DNA from: Streptomyces albospinus
GTDB lineage: Bacteria; Actinomycetota; Actinomycetes; Streptomycetales; Streptomycetaceae
NCBI RefSeq assembly: GCF_014648695.1
Contig: NZ_BMRP01000018.1
Coordinates: forward strand, 72,980-115,746
Direction of reading: 5' to 3'
Length of the DNA stretch: 42,767 nt
Position 1 is the first letter of the stretch, and each line of letters begins with the position of its first letter. The position numbers and the translations under genes were made by a program. Below the pieces are notes generated by a model. It had not been told where the DNA came from, ran no database searches, and worked only from the letters and a program-made list of their open reading frames with translations. Below, piece by piece: positions 25,210 to 33,204 of this stretch.

Positions 25210-26790
25210 CTACTCCTCGCCGCGCCGTTCGGTACGCACCGGAGCGGGCGTCGGCGCCACCGCGATCGCCGTCGCACCGCGCGGCGGCACCGTCATCCGC
25301 AGCGCCTGCTCCCTGGAGTACGAACGCAGATAGCCGACCACGGTGTTGGTGACGGCCACCAGCGGCACCGCCACGACCGCACCGCCGACACCGGCGATCA
25401 GGCTGCCCGCGGCGACGGACAGGATCACCGCCAGCGGATGGACCCGCACCGCCCGGCCGAGGATGAACGGCTGGAGGACATGGCTCTCGATCTGGTTCAC
25501 GGCCAGCACCACCGCCAGCACCAGCAGGGCGACGCCGCCGCCCTGGGTGACCAGCGCGACCACGCACGCCAGCGCGCCCGAGACCACCGCACCGATCAGC
25601 GGGATGAAGGCGAAGAGGAAGATGAAGACGGCGAGCGGCACGGCCAGCGGCACATTGAGGAAATAGAGGCCGACGCCGATGAAGAACGCGTCGATCAGCG
25701 CCACGAGGACCGTGCCGCGGACGTAGGCGGTGAGCGTCCGCCAGGCCCGCGGGCCGGCGCCCGCCACGCCCTCGCGGGCCGCGCCCGGGACCAGCTTGAG
25801 CAGCCAGCTCCAGATGCGCGGGCCGTCGTAGAGGAGGAAGAGCGTGGTGAACATCGCCAGCAGGATGCCGGTGAACACTTCGAGGACGACGGTGACGCCC
25901 TCCAGCCCGGCCGACGTTATGGCCTCGGTGTTGGCGCCGACCGCGTCCTGGAGGTTCTTGGCGATGTGGTTGATCTGACTCTCGGTCACATGGAACGGGC
26001 CGCTCAGCAGCCAGCCCTTGAGCTCGGTGATGCCCTCCTGGATGCGGCTGGAGACCGAGTCGATGTTGTCCTGGACCTGCCAGACCACGAACCAGCCGAC
26101 CAGGCCCATGATGACGAAGCCGCCGATGAAGGTCAGCGCGGTCGCCAGCCCGCGCGGCACATTGCGCTGACGCAGCCAGGCAACGGTCGGCTGGAGCAGC
26201 GCGGTGATCAGCAGCGCCGCGACGAACGCCAGCACCACCAGCTGGATGGTGGTGATCACCTTCGCCAGCACCCACAGCGTCCCGGCCAGCACCAGCAGCC
26301 GCCAGCCGGCCTCGGCGGCCACCCGGACTCCCCAGGGCACGGCCGAGACCGGGTCCGGGGGAGCCGCGACGGCCGGGGCGTACGAGGGCGGCGCCGGGAC
26401 CGACTCCGGCTGCCGGACGGCGGCCGGCGCGGCGGCCTGTGCCGTCTCCACCGGCTCCGCCGTCTCCACCGACTCCGCCGTCCCGGGCTGCGGTACGCCG
26501 TCGGTCGCGTCCGGCAGCCGCGTCCGGTTCGCGGTGAGCGTGCCGGCCCGCCGACCGTCCGCCGGTGCGCCGTCCACCGCCGCGCGGACGCGGTACCCGT
26601 CCAGGCCGCCAGCCGGCCCGGAAGGCCGCAGCTCGTCCGGCTCGCCGGGGACCTCCCCCAAGGAGTCCGACAAGCTCCCTCCAGGGGGGACCCCCATGGC
26701 CTCCGCACGGCGGCGCTGCTCCTCCAACCGCTGCGAGAGCCGCGTCAGACCGGCGCCTAGGCCGCCGACCCACTGAGGCAATCTGGACAT
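25210..26790 (-). CDS. AI-2E family permease
   Basis: This 526-residue protein has a long N-terminal cytoplasmic region (about 1-155, Pro/Ala/Gly-rich and probably disordered) and a membrane domain of about eight helices. Recognisable AI-2E family stretches include WVLAKVITTIQLVVLAF, GLATALTFIGGFVIMGLVGW, AFIPLIGAVVSG and NQIESHVLQPFILGRAVR. The family includes TqsA/YdiK-like exporters and sodium-proton antiporters. Few members transport AI-2, so the name is only a label. An element of about 50 bases resembling a dispersed hairpin repeat supplies residues 32-50 in frame. ATG 26790 is preceded by a GAGGAAG site. Confidence 0.92.
   Translation of the reverse strand: MSRLPQWVGGLGAGLTRLSQRLEEQRRRAEAMGVPPGGSLSDSLGEVPGEPDELRPSGPAGGLDGYRVRAAVDGAPADGRRAGTLTANRTRLPDATDGVPQPGTAESVETAEPVETAQAAAPAAVRQPESVPAPPSYAPAVAAPPDPVSAVPWGVRVAAEAGWRLLVLAGTLWVLAKVITTIQLVVLAFVAALLITALLQPTVAWLRQRNVPRGLATALTFIGGFVIMGLVGWFVVWQVQDNIDSVSSRIQEGITELKGWLLSGPFHVTESQINHIAKNLQDAVGANTEAITSAGLEGVTVVLEVFTGILLAMFTTLFLLYDGPRIWSWLLKLVPGAAREGVAGAGPRAWRTLTAYVRGTVLVALIDAFFIGVGLYFLNVPLAVPLAVFIFLFAFIPLIGAVVSGALACVVALVTQGGGVALLVLAVVLAVNQIESHVLQPFILGRAVRVHPLAVILSVAAGSLIAGVGGAVVAVPLVAVTNTVVGYLRSYSREQALRMTVPPRGATAIAVAPTPAPVRTERRGEE
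26646..26697 (-). repeat. GC hairpin repeat element inside the coding region
   Basis: The element has an imperfect inverted repeat: GGACCTCCCCC (26649-26659) against GGGGGGACC (26684-26692), and an inner GGAG (26662-26665) against CTCC (26675-26678), around a 9-nt loop. It encodes MGVPPGGSLSDSLGEVPGE in the disordered N-terminus. It looks like the short GC-rich stem-loop repeats I recall scattered through streptomycete genomes; the family identity is from memory. Confidence 0.55.
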
Positions 26791-26827
26791 GTCGCTTCCT
26801 CTTCCCCGCCCTCACGGCACAACTGAC

Positions 26828-26840
26828 GTAACGACGTTAC
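26828..26840. promoter_or_regulatory. GTAACG-A-CGTTAC dyad upstream of the AI-2E gene
   Basis: This perfect 6-bp inverted repeat with a 1-bp centre lies 38 bases upstream of the permease start and downstream of the preceding gene's hairpin. It is a candidate operator with unknown binding partner. Confidence 0.4.
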
Positions 26841-26854
26841 CTGTGCCGGGTGCG

Positions 26855-26888
26855 CGAAACCCCCGACGCGTCGCGTTCGGGGGTTTCG
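26855..26888 (-). terminator. Hairpin after the transglycosylase-like gene
   Basis: A perfect 12-bp stem (26855-26866 with 26877-26888) lies 25 bases past the stop at 26914 on the minus strand and isolates the gene from the AI-2E gene downstream. Confidence 0.85.
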
Positions 26889-26913
26889 GAGCGTGGTGAA
26901 GCTGCCAGGCGGC

Positions 26914-27609
26914 CTAGTACCAGCTGTTCGCCTGCCAGAACGACCAGGCGCCGCAGGGGCTGCCGTAGCGGTCGTTCATGTAGTTGAGGCCCCACTTGAT
27001 CTGGGTGGCCGGGTTGGTCTGCCAGTCGGAGCCCGCGGAGGACATCTTCGAGCCCGGCAGCGCCTGCACGAGGCCGTAGGCACCCGAGGAGGAGTTGGTG
27101 GCGCGGTAGTTCCAGCCGGACTCGTGGTCCACGATGTGGCTGAAGCACTGGAACTGGTCGGAGGCCATCATCTGGCGGGCCATCGCCTGCGTCTCGGCGA
27201 TGCTGTACGACGCCTTGACGAGGAAGTCGCTGGCGTCGCGGACCGCGGAGCGGGACGCGGCCTGCTCCTTCGCGCGCTGCTCGGCGTCCTTCTTGGCCTT
27301 CGCCTGGTCCGCGGCGTCCTTCTTGCTCTGCGCGGTTTCCGCGGCTGCCTTACGGGCCGACTCCTGTGCCGACTTCAGAGCTGCCGCGTCCGCCTGGGAG
27401 GACGCGGAGTCCGCCTGCTGCGTCAGGGAAGCCGTCTGCACCTGGGCCTGCTGGCCCGCGGGGATGTCGGCGATCGTCGCGTCGGCGGCGGTGGCTTCGG
27501 TGTTGGCGACCGATGCCTGGCTGCCCGATGCAACGCCGACGACTGCGCCGACGGTGGTGACTGCGGTGGCGGACGCCACGGCGAATCCCCGGACCGAGAT
27601 CCGGCTCAC
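26914..27609 (-). CDS. Secreted transglycosylase-like cell-wall protein
   Basis: This 231-residue exported protein has a signal peptide at about 1-35 (MSRISVRGFAVASATAVTTV, then ending near ASGSQAS). An Ala/Lys/Gln-rich coiled-coil segment spans about 78-119. The C-terminal lysozyme-like/SLT domain (about 135-231) has a candidate catalytic glutamate in DHESGWN (E163), SSGAYGLVQALPGSKM and YMNDRYGSPCGAWSFW. Two cysteines (C155, C219) could form a disulfide. The role is peptidoglycan cleavage during growth or spore germination; lytic transglycosylase and lysozyme activity cannot be told apart here. GTG 27609 has a GGAAGG site 7 bases upstream and is preferred to the ATG at 27627. A long leader of about 350 bases precedes it. 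Confidence 0.85.
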   Translation of the reverse strand: MSRISVRGFAVASATAVTTVGAVVGVASGSQASVANTEATAADATIADIPAGQQAQVQTASLTQQADSASSQADAAALKSAQESARKAAAETAQSKKDAADQAKAKKDAEQRAKEQAASRSAVRDASDFLVKASYSIAETQAMARQMMASDQFQCFSHIVDHESGWNYRATNSSSGAYGLVQALPGSKMSSAGSDWQTNPATQIKWGLNYMNDRYGSPCGAWSFWQANSWY

Positions 27610-27963
27610 ACGTTTTCCTTCCAGCATCGCCCGCTTAGGTGACCTCGCGGACGCAATCGTGCCCCTGGCGCTGACCTCCCCTTGTTCCGACCCCTGTTGA
27701 GCGGGGGAGCCGGCTGGCCACGGGAGGCACTGGCCCGGTACGTCCCCCTCCGGGGTCCGCGTGGTGCTCGGGCGGCATACGGCAACTCGCTATGAAGTTC
27801 GGGTCGTCCAATACACCCCGGAGGGTGCTGCTGGGCCGTATGCGGGGCCTGACAGGACCCAGACTCTGCCCGAACGGGCTACCGGGAATCAATTCTCTGC
27901 CGGGTGTGAAAGCTCACACCTTGTTTGCCGCCCGGGATTTCCGGATATCCGAGCGCAGACGAA
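27610..27963 (-). other. Long upstream region of the transglycosylase-like gene
   Basis: This region between phoH and the secreted protein holds no supported coding frame. A 7-bp stem with 4-nt loop, GGTGTGA-AAGC-TCACACC, lies at 27903-27920. Cell-wall hydrolase genes of streptomycetes often carry a c-di-AMP (ydaO) riboswitch in such a leader. I looked for its conserved stretches by eye and did not find them. Confidence 0.45.
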
Positions 27964-28001
27964 CGCCGCCCGGCTAAGCTCCCTCGCTTCGCCGGGCGGC
28001 G
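27964..28001 (-). terminator. Hairpin after the phoH-like gene
   Basis: The outer stem of 27964-27974 with 27991-28001 (11 bp, perfect) encloses an inner AAGC/GCTT stem. It is 17 bases past the phoH stop. Confidence 0.88.
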
Positions 28002-28017
28002 CCGTGTTCACAACCGG

Positions 28018-29355
28018 TCAGATCCTGCCGTCCTCCAGCATTTCGGTCACCAGCGCCGCGATCGGCGACCGCTCGGAGCGGTTGAGCGTGACGTGGGCGA
28101 ACAGCGGATGGCCCTTCAGCTTCTCGACGACGGCGACCACCCCGTCGTACCGCCCGACCCGGAGGTTGTCGCGCTGGGCGACGTCATGGGTCAGTACGAC
28201 CCGGGAGTTGGCGCCGATACGGGACAGAACCGTCAAAAGGACGTTCCGTTCCAGCGACTGGGCCTCGTCCACGATGACGAACGCGTCATGCAGCGACCGC
28301 CCGCGGATATGGGTCAGCGGCAGCACCTCCAACATGCCGCGCCCGACGACCTCTTCGATGACGTCCTTGGTGGTCACCGCGGACAGCGTGTCGAAGACCG
28401 CCTGGGCCCAGGGGCTCATCTTCTCGGCCTCGCTGCCCGGCAGGTACCCCAGCTCCTGCCCGCCGACCGCGTACAGCGGGCGGAACACCATCACCTTGCT
28501 GTGCTGCCGGCGCTCCAGCACCGCCTCCAGCCCCGCGCACAGCGCCAGCGCCGACTTGCCGGTGCCGGCCCGCCCGCCCATCGACACGATGCCGACCTCC
28601 GGGTCCAGCAGCAGGTCCAGCGCGATCCGCTGCTCGGCGCTGCGGCCGTGGATGCCGAACGCCTCCCGGTCGCCGCGCACCAGCCGGACCGCGCCCTCCG
28701 GCGTGACCCGGCCGAGCGCCTTGCCGCGCTCGGACTGGAGCACCAGTCCCGTATGCACCGGAAGTTCGGATGCGCCCGGTACGTGCGCGGTCTCGGCGGC
28801 GAAGAGGTCGTCCACCTGCTCGGCGGCGATGGCCAGTTCCGCCATGCCCGTCCAGCCGGAGTCGGTGATCGCCAGCTCGGCGCGGTACTCCTCGGCCAGC
28901 AGCCCCACCGAGGACGCCTTGATACGCATCGGCAGGTCCTTGGAGACGACCGTGACGTCGAACCCCTCGGCCTGGAGGTTGCGGGCGACCGCGAGGATCC
29001 GCGAGTCGTTGTCGCCCAGCCGGCTGTGCCCGTTCAGGAAAGCCGCGGGCAGCAGTCCCGGGTCGGAGTGGTTCAGCTCGACCCGGAGCGTCCCGCCGAG
29101 TTCCCCGATGGGGATGGGGGCGTCCAGCCGCCCGTACTGCACCCGGAACTCGTCCAGCCGGCGCAGCGCCTGCCTCGCGAAGTAGCCGAGCTCGGGGTGG
29201 TGCCGCTTGGCCTCCAGCTCGGTGACCACGACGACCGGCAGCACCACCTCATGTTCGTCGAAGCGGGACATGGCGGCCGGATCCGCCAACAGGACGCTGG
29301 TGTCGAGGACATAGGTGCGCCGGTCGTTCTCACGGCGCTTCTTGCTGTTCACCAC
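28018..29355 (-). CDS. PIN domain-PhoH family ATPase
   Basis: This 445-residue fusion has an N-terminal PIN (VapC-like) nuclease domain (RTYVLDTSVLLADP, then VVVVTELEAKRHH, GDNDSRILAVA and VVSKDLPMRIKA; about 8-160) and a C-terminal PhoH helicase-like ATPase. The latter has Walker A GGRAGTGKSALAL at about 258-270 and Walker B FVIVDEAQSLER. The mycobacterial PhoH2, of the same architecture, unwinds and cleaves RNA. I chose GTG 29355 (MVNSKKRREND); GTG 29352 is adjacent, and the frame is open to 29604, but that extension reads like non-coding sequence. The key acidic PIN residues look present. No antitoxin gene is adjacent, so it is not an obvious toxin-antitoxin pair. Confidence 0.93.
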   Translation of the reverse strand: MVNSKKRRENDRRTYVLDTSVLLADPAAMSRFDEHEVVLPVVVVTELEAKRHHPELGYFARQALRRLDEFRVQYGRLDAPIPIGELGGTLRVELNHSDPGLLPAAFLNGHSRLGDNDSRILAVARNLQAEGFDVTVVSKDLPMRIKASSVGLLAEEYRAELAITDSGWTGMAELAIAAEQVDDLFAAETAHVPGASELPVHTGLVLQSERGKALGRVTPEGAVRLVRGDREAFGIHGRSAEQRIALDLLLDPEVGIVSMGGRAGTGKSALALCAGLEAVLERRQHSKVMVFRPLYAVGGQELGYLPGSEAEKMSPWAQAVFDTLSAVTTKDVIEEVVGRGMLEVLPLTHIRGRSLHDAFVIVDEAQSLERNVLLTVLSRIGANSRVVLTHDVAQRDNLRVGRYDGVVAVVEKLKGHPLFAHVTLNRSERSPIAALVTEMLEDGRI

Positions 29356-29773
29356 GGGTGGACGAACCCCCTCGGATGAGGTTGGGGTGCGACGACGTCG
29401 CCGGGGACAGGACCGGGTTCTGGCCACGCTGCGCGGGCCGAACGCCGGCCCCTCGCGTCGTCCGTGCGGTACGCACGATCCTCCGTGATGCGCAAAGGGC
29501 CTCCCGGGCGGACGGCCCCATGCCGTCCGCTGAGATCCGGCGCCCGATGGCTTGTTTCCGGACGCCGACCTGGAAGGGATATTCCCTCGAACCCGCGCGC
29601 CCATGCCACGGCATATGACGCACGCTCGATGAACCTTTGGTTACGGGTGACGGCTGACCGGCGGGAATGCGGGCGAAGCCGCCGGAAGCGGTCCGGCCGA
29701 GGGCCCGAATCACCCGAAGGAGCAGCCGTCCGAGGGGGCGTCAGAAGGCGTCCGGAAGTCCGTCCTGGGCCTG
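29356..29773. other. Upstream region of the phoH-like gene
   Basis: This stretch of about 420 bases has several open frames, but none has streptomycete codon bias or a ribosome site. It is presumably promoter and leader for phoH. I found no recognisable riboswitch or tRNA. Confidence 0.5.
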
Positions 29774-29810
29774 TCCGGCGGGTCGGGCGCGCCGGCCCCG
29801 ACCCACCGGA
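29774..29810 (-). terminator. Hairpin after the prenyltransferase gene
   Basis: Arms 29774-29787 and 29797-29810 form a 14-bp stem with one mismatch and a 9-nt loop, 25 bases past the stop on the minus strand. Confidence 0.8.
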
Positions 29811-29834
29811 GAGGGCCTGGAAGCCCTGGAACCC

Positions 29835-30632
29835 CTAGAAGCCGTAGCGCCGGTGCCGGGCGGCGTAGTCGCGCAGCGCGCGCAGGAAGTCGACCTTCCG
29901 GAACGCCGGCCAGAAGACCTCGCAGAAGTAGTACTCCGAATGTGCGCTCTGCCAGAGCATGAAGCCCGACAGCCGCTGCTCGCCGCTGGTCCGGATCACC
30001 AGGTCCGGGTCCGGCTGGCCGCGGGTGTAGAGGTGCTCGGAGATCAGGTCGATGTCGACGATCTCGGCGAGCTCCTCGAAGGACGTCCCGCGCTCGGCGT
30101 GCTCCAGCAGCAGCGACCGCACCGCGTCCGCGATCTCCTGACGGCCGCCGTAGCCGACCGCGACGTTCACCAGGATGCCCTTGTTGGCGAGCGTGGCCTG
30201 CTCGGCCTCCTTGAGCACCCGCTGGGTGGCGTCCGGCAGCAGATCGCGGTTGCCGACGTGGTGCACCCGCCAGCGGCCGTCGGCGGCCAGGTCGCGCACG
30301 GTGTTCTCGATGATCCCCAGCAGCGGGGTCAGCTCGGCCTCGGGCCGGTCGAGGTTGTCGGTGGACAGCATCCAGAGCGTGACGACCTCGACGTCGGTCT
30401 CGGCGCACCAGCCGAGCAGCTCCTCGATCTTGGCCGCGCCGGCCTGGTGGCCCTGCTCCGCGGTCCGCCCGTCGGCGCGCGCCCAGCGCCGGTTGCCGTC
30501 CAGGATGACGCCGATGTGCTTGGGCACCTGGGTGTGGTCGAGGCGTCCCTCCACCCGGCGGGCGTACAGCCGGTAGACGAGATCGCGCAGTGCAGGCGGA
30601 TATGGGATGCGCATCCCGGAAGATCGCAGCAT
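29835..30632 (-). CDS. Cis-prenyltransferase (undecaprenyl diphosphate synthase family)
   Basis: The enzyme condenses isopentenyl diphosphate in cis geometry onto an allylic diphosphate. Products of the family include undecaprenyl carriers for cell-wall synthesis and shorter Z-prenyl chains. The catalytic aspartate is in HIGVILDGNRRWA (D45). Other motifs are NVAVGYGGRQEI, DPDLVIRTSGEQRLSGFMLW and SEYYFCEVFWPAF. The length is about 265 residues. ATG 30632 has GGAGGGG 13 bases upstream; ATG 30614 (MRIPYPPALRDL) is the alternative, lacking a good ribosome site. Chain length and main in vivo role cannot be told; streptomycetes often have two paralogues. Confidence 0.92.
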   Translation of the reverse strand: MLRSSGMRIPYPPALRDLVYRLYARRVEGRLDHTQVPKHIGVILDGNRRWARADGRTAEQGHQAGAAKIEELLGWCAETDVEVVTLWMLSTDNLDRPEAELTPLLGIIENTVRDLAADGRWRVHHVGNRDLLPDATQRVLKEAEQATLANKGILVNVAVGYGGRQEIADAVRSLLLEHAERGTSFEELAEIVDIDLISEHLYTRGQPDPDLVIRTSGEQRLSGFMLWQSAHSEYYFCEVFWPAFRKVDFLRALRDYAARHRRYGF

Positions 30633-30748
30633 GTGTGGTCCAGCCCCTCCGTGCCGATCGCCCCCGTCGCCTAAGGGGCCAACTTTACTTCTCGGCTGTC
30701 TCAACAGCCCAATCAGGTAGGTCACAAGTCCGTGATAGGGAGATGAGC

Positions 30749-31786
30749 ATGACCACTGGCACCGACTACCGCGCCGCGGATTCACGCTATGCCTCCATGG
30801 AGTACCGGCGTACCGGCCGCAGCGGCCTCAAACTCCCTGCCATCTCCCTCGGACTCTGGCACAACTTCGGGGACGACCGCACCCTCAGCTCCCAGCGAGC
30901 CATCCTTCGCCGCGCCTTCGACCTGGGCGTCACCCACTTCGATCTGGCCAACAACTACGGGCCGCCGCCCGGGTCCGCCGAGCTGAACTTCGGAAAGATC
31001 TTCGCCCAGGACTTCCGCGGCTACCGCGACGAGATCATTCTCTCGACAAAGGCCGGATATCTGATGCACCCCGGCCCTTACGGCGAATGGGGCTCGCGGA
31101 AATATCTCCTCTCTTCGCTGGATGCCTCACTGAAGCGGATGGGTGTCGATTACGTCGATATCTTCTACTCGCACCGCTTCGATCCGGACACCCCGCTGGA
31201 GGAGACGATGGGCGCCCTGGCGTCCGCCGTCCAGCAGGGCAAGGCGCTGTACGTCGGCGTCTCGTCGTACAACGCCGAGCAGACCCGCGAGGCGGCCCGG
31301 CTGCTGCGCGGCATGGGCGTCCGCCCGCTGATCCACCAGCCCTCGTACTCGATGATCAACCGCTGGATCGAGGACGACGGGCTGCTGGACACGCTGGCCG
31401 ACGAGGGCATGGGCTGCATCTCCTTCGCCCCGCTGGCGCAGGGGATGCTCACCGACAAGTACCTGAACGGCATCCCCGAGGGCTCGCGCGCCTCCCAGGG
31501 CAAGTCCCTGGACCCGGACCTGCTCTCCGACGACGTCGTCCGCCGGCTGCGCGGCCTCGACGAGATCGCACAGCGCCGCGGCCAGTCCCTCGCGCAGCTC
31601 GCGCTGAACTGGGTGCTGCGCGACGAGCGGATGACCTCGGCGCTGATCGGCGCCAGCAGCGTCGCCCAGCTGGAGGCCAATGTGGCGGCGCTCGACGCAC
31701 CCAAGATCACGGATGACGAGCTCGCCGAGATCGACGCGTTCGCGCGCACCACCGAGGGCGTCAACATCTGGGCCCGCCGGAGCTGA
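30749..31786 (+). CDS. Aldo/keto reductase (YghZ-like)
   Basis: This 345-residue NADPH-dependent (beta/alpha)8 oxidoreductase is close in length and sequence pattern to E. coli YghZ/L-glyceraldehyde-3-phosphate reductase. The catalytic tetrad is visible: D and Y in THFDLANNYGPPPG, K in ILSTKAGYLM and H in IFYSHRFDPDT. The C-terminus has ALIGASSVAQLEANVAAL. A detoxifying role (methylglyoxal and other reactive aldehydes) is plausible by family. ATG 30749 is chosen because AGGGAG lies 6 bases upstream; ATG 30743 is inside the ribosome site. It is divergent from the prenyltransferase and ends near a strong hairpin. Confidence 0.93.
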   Translation: MTTGTDYRAADSRYASMEYRRTGRSGLKLPAISLGLWHNFGDDRTLSSQRAILRRAFDLGVTHFDLANNYGPPPGSAELNFGKIFAQDFRGYRDEIILSTKAGYLMHPGPYGEWGSRKYLLSSLDASLKRMGVDYVDIFYSHRFDPDTPLEETMGALASAVQQGKALYVGVSSYNAEQTREAARLLRGMGVRPLIHQPSYSMINRWIEDDGLLDTLADEGMGCISFAPLAQGMLTDKYLNGIPEGSRASQGKSLDPDLLSDDVVRRLRGLDEIAQRRGQSLAQLALNWVLRDERMTSALIGASSVAQLEANVAALDAPKITDDELAEIDAFARTTEGVNIWARRS

Positions 31787-31861
31787 GCGGGCGCCCACCG
31801 GGCCCGCGATCGCCGGTTTTCGGCCAGGGTCCGGGGCGGCCACCGGTGCGGGCAAAAAAAG

Positions 31862-31896
31862 CGGGCCGGTCCGTGGGGGGGATACGGACCGGCCCG
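31862..31896. terminator. Hairpin with U-tract on the minus strand
   Basis: A perfect 13-bp GC stem (31862-31874 with 31884-31896) has a 9-nt loop. On the minus strand it is followed by GCTTTTTTTGCCC, a textbook intrinsic terminator, rare in this GC context. It probably ends the prepilin peptidase transcript and also blocks read-through from the convergent aldo/keto reductase gene. Confidence 0.9.
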
Positions 31897-31994
31897 AGGG
31901 GGGGTTTCCACCATAACCCCACGGGAGGGGTGCTTCGTGCATCGCGGGTGCTCGCGGCGTGGCTCGGGGCGGCGGCGGGAGCGGAGCGCGGGGT

Positions 31995-32732
31995 TCAGCG
32001 GGACGCGGCGGCGCCCAGGAGGAGGGCGCAGAAGGCGCCGGCGATCATGAAGGGGCCGAACGGCATGGTCGTGTTCCGGCCGGAGCGGCGGGTGAGCAGC
32101 AGGCCCGCGCCGTAGAGGGCACCCAGCAGGATTCCCGCCGCGCCCCCGGTGACCAGCGTGCGCCAGCCGTACCACCCAAGGGCGACCCCCAGCCCGATCG
32201 CGAGCTTGACGTCGCCGAGTCCGATGCCGGACGGGTTGACGAGGTGGAGGACGAGGTAGCAGGCGGCGAGCGCGGCGCCGGCGAGCAGCGCGCGGAGCCA
32301 GGGGCCGGGCTCGCCGGTGCACCAGGCGGCAAGGCCCAGGGCCAGGGCGAGCACCCCGGCCAGGGGGAGGGTCAGGACGTCCGGGAGGCGGCGTACCCGC
32401 CAGTCGATGATCGCCAGCAGCACGGCCACCGGTGCCGTCAGCAGCCAGGCGGCGAGCTCCGGGCGGGCGCCGGCGACCGCCGCCAGGGCCGCGCAGACCA
32501 GCGCGCCGGCCGCGGCCGGCGGCAGCGCGCCGGGCCCGTACGGCGCCCGGCAGGCCGGGCAGCGGCCGGGGCCCAGCCAGCCCCGCAGCGCGCCGGTGAT
32601 CGGATGGCCCGCGGGACAGCCCGCGCGCCAGTCGTCCTCCGGTTCCACGGACATCCGGTGCGCGGGCCGCGGCAGGAGCAGCCCGGTGGCGGCCCCGTAG
32701 GCGGCGGCGAGAATCATCAGGAGGACGGACAC
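31995..32732 (-). CDS. Prepilin peptidase (A24/TadV family)
   Basis: This 245-residue integral membrane aspartic protease cleaves the class III signal peptides of Flp and TadE-like pseudopilins. The two catalytic aspartates are in AIIDWRVRRLPD (D110) and GIGLGDVKL (D174). A CxxC (C58, C61) sits in the N-terminal cytoplasmic domain, as in bifunctional PilD types, but with only one such pair, so methylation is uncertain. About seven membrane helices are predicted by eye. The GTG at 32732 starts the frame. The rest of the Tad cluster begins 470 bases further on, across the plus-strand DUF192 gene. Confidence 0.9.
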   Translation of the reverse strand: MSVLLMILAAAYGAATGLLLPRPAHRMSVEPEDDWRAGCPAGHPITGALRGWLGPGRCPACRAPYGPGALPPAAAGALVCAALAAVAGARPELAAWLLTAPVAVLLAIIDWRVRRLPDVLTLPLAGVLALALGLAAWCTGEPGPWLRALLAGAALAACYLVLHLVNPSGIGLGDVKLAIGLGVALGWYGWRTLVTGGAAGILLGALYGAGLLLTRRSGRNTTMPFGPFMIAGAFCALLLGAAASR

Positions 32733-32773
32733 CGGACAGACCCTAGAGCGCGCGGGTTGATAGAACGGCGGAC

Positions 32774-33130
32774 ATGGCGCGCAGGGAGAACGGGCGAGGT
32801 GTCCTGTACGGGGCGGAAGTTGAGGTTCCGGTGGAGATCGCGGCCTCGTACCGGGCCCGTACCCGGGGGCTGCTGGGCCGGGACGGGTTCGCGGGGGCGC
32901 TGCTGCTGACGCCGGCGAGCGGGGTGCACACCTTCGGGATGCGGTTCGCGATCGATGTCGCGTATCTGGGGCGGGACTTCACGGTGCTCGGCGTACGGAC
33001 CATGCGGCCGGGGCGGTTGGGGCGCCCGCGGCTGCGGGCGCGGCACGTGCTGGAGGCGGAGGCGGGGGCGATGGCGCGGTGGGGGGTGCGCCGGGGCGTG
33101 CGGTTGCGGGTGGGCGCGGAGGGCGGGTGA
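32774..33130 (+). CDS. DUF192 family protein
   Basis: This 118-residue small beta-barrel protein matches DUF192: RTRGLLGRDGF, then the core GVHTFGMRFAIDVAYL and ARHVLEAEAG. Members are often found beside secretion or pilus loci, and their function is unknown. No signal peptide is visible. The gene lies on the opposite strand inside the Tad locus, 41 bases from the divergent prepilin peptidase, and ends at a hairpin. Confidence 0.88.
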   Translation: MARRENGRGVLYGAEVEVPVEIAASYRARTRGLLGRDGFAGALLLTPASGVHTFGMRFAIDVAYLGRDFTVLGVRTMRPGRLGRPRLRARHVLEAEAGAMARWGVRRGVRLRVGAEGG

Positions 33131-33156
33131 ACTCCCCCGGGGCGCCCGCCTGCCGC

Positions 33157-33178
33157 GCCCTTCCCACCGGGGAAGGGC
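33157..33178. terminator. Hairpin between DUF192 and OmpA-domain genes
   Basis: A perfect 9-bp stem (33157-33165 with 33170-33178) closes an ACCG loop, between the convergent stops at 33130 and 33205. Confidence 0.75.
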
Positions 33179-33204
33179 TTCACCTCCGTACGGGCGGTGC
33201 CTGC

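Noticed and set aside
27610..27963. c-di-AMP (ydaO) riboswitch upstream of the transglycosylase-like gene
   Set aside because: The gene type is typical for it, but I could not find the conserved stretches by eye on the minus strand.
28018..29355. Toxin-antitoxin system based on the PIN domain
   Set aside because: The PIN domain is fused to a PhoH ATPase and no small antitoxin gene lies beside it. This is the normal PhoH2 architecture.
29464..29838. 124-codon plus-strand frame in the gap upstream of phoH
   Set aside because: It is Arg/Pro-rich, has no ribosome site and runs across the prenyltransferase terminator hairpin.
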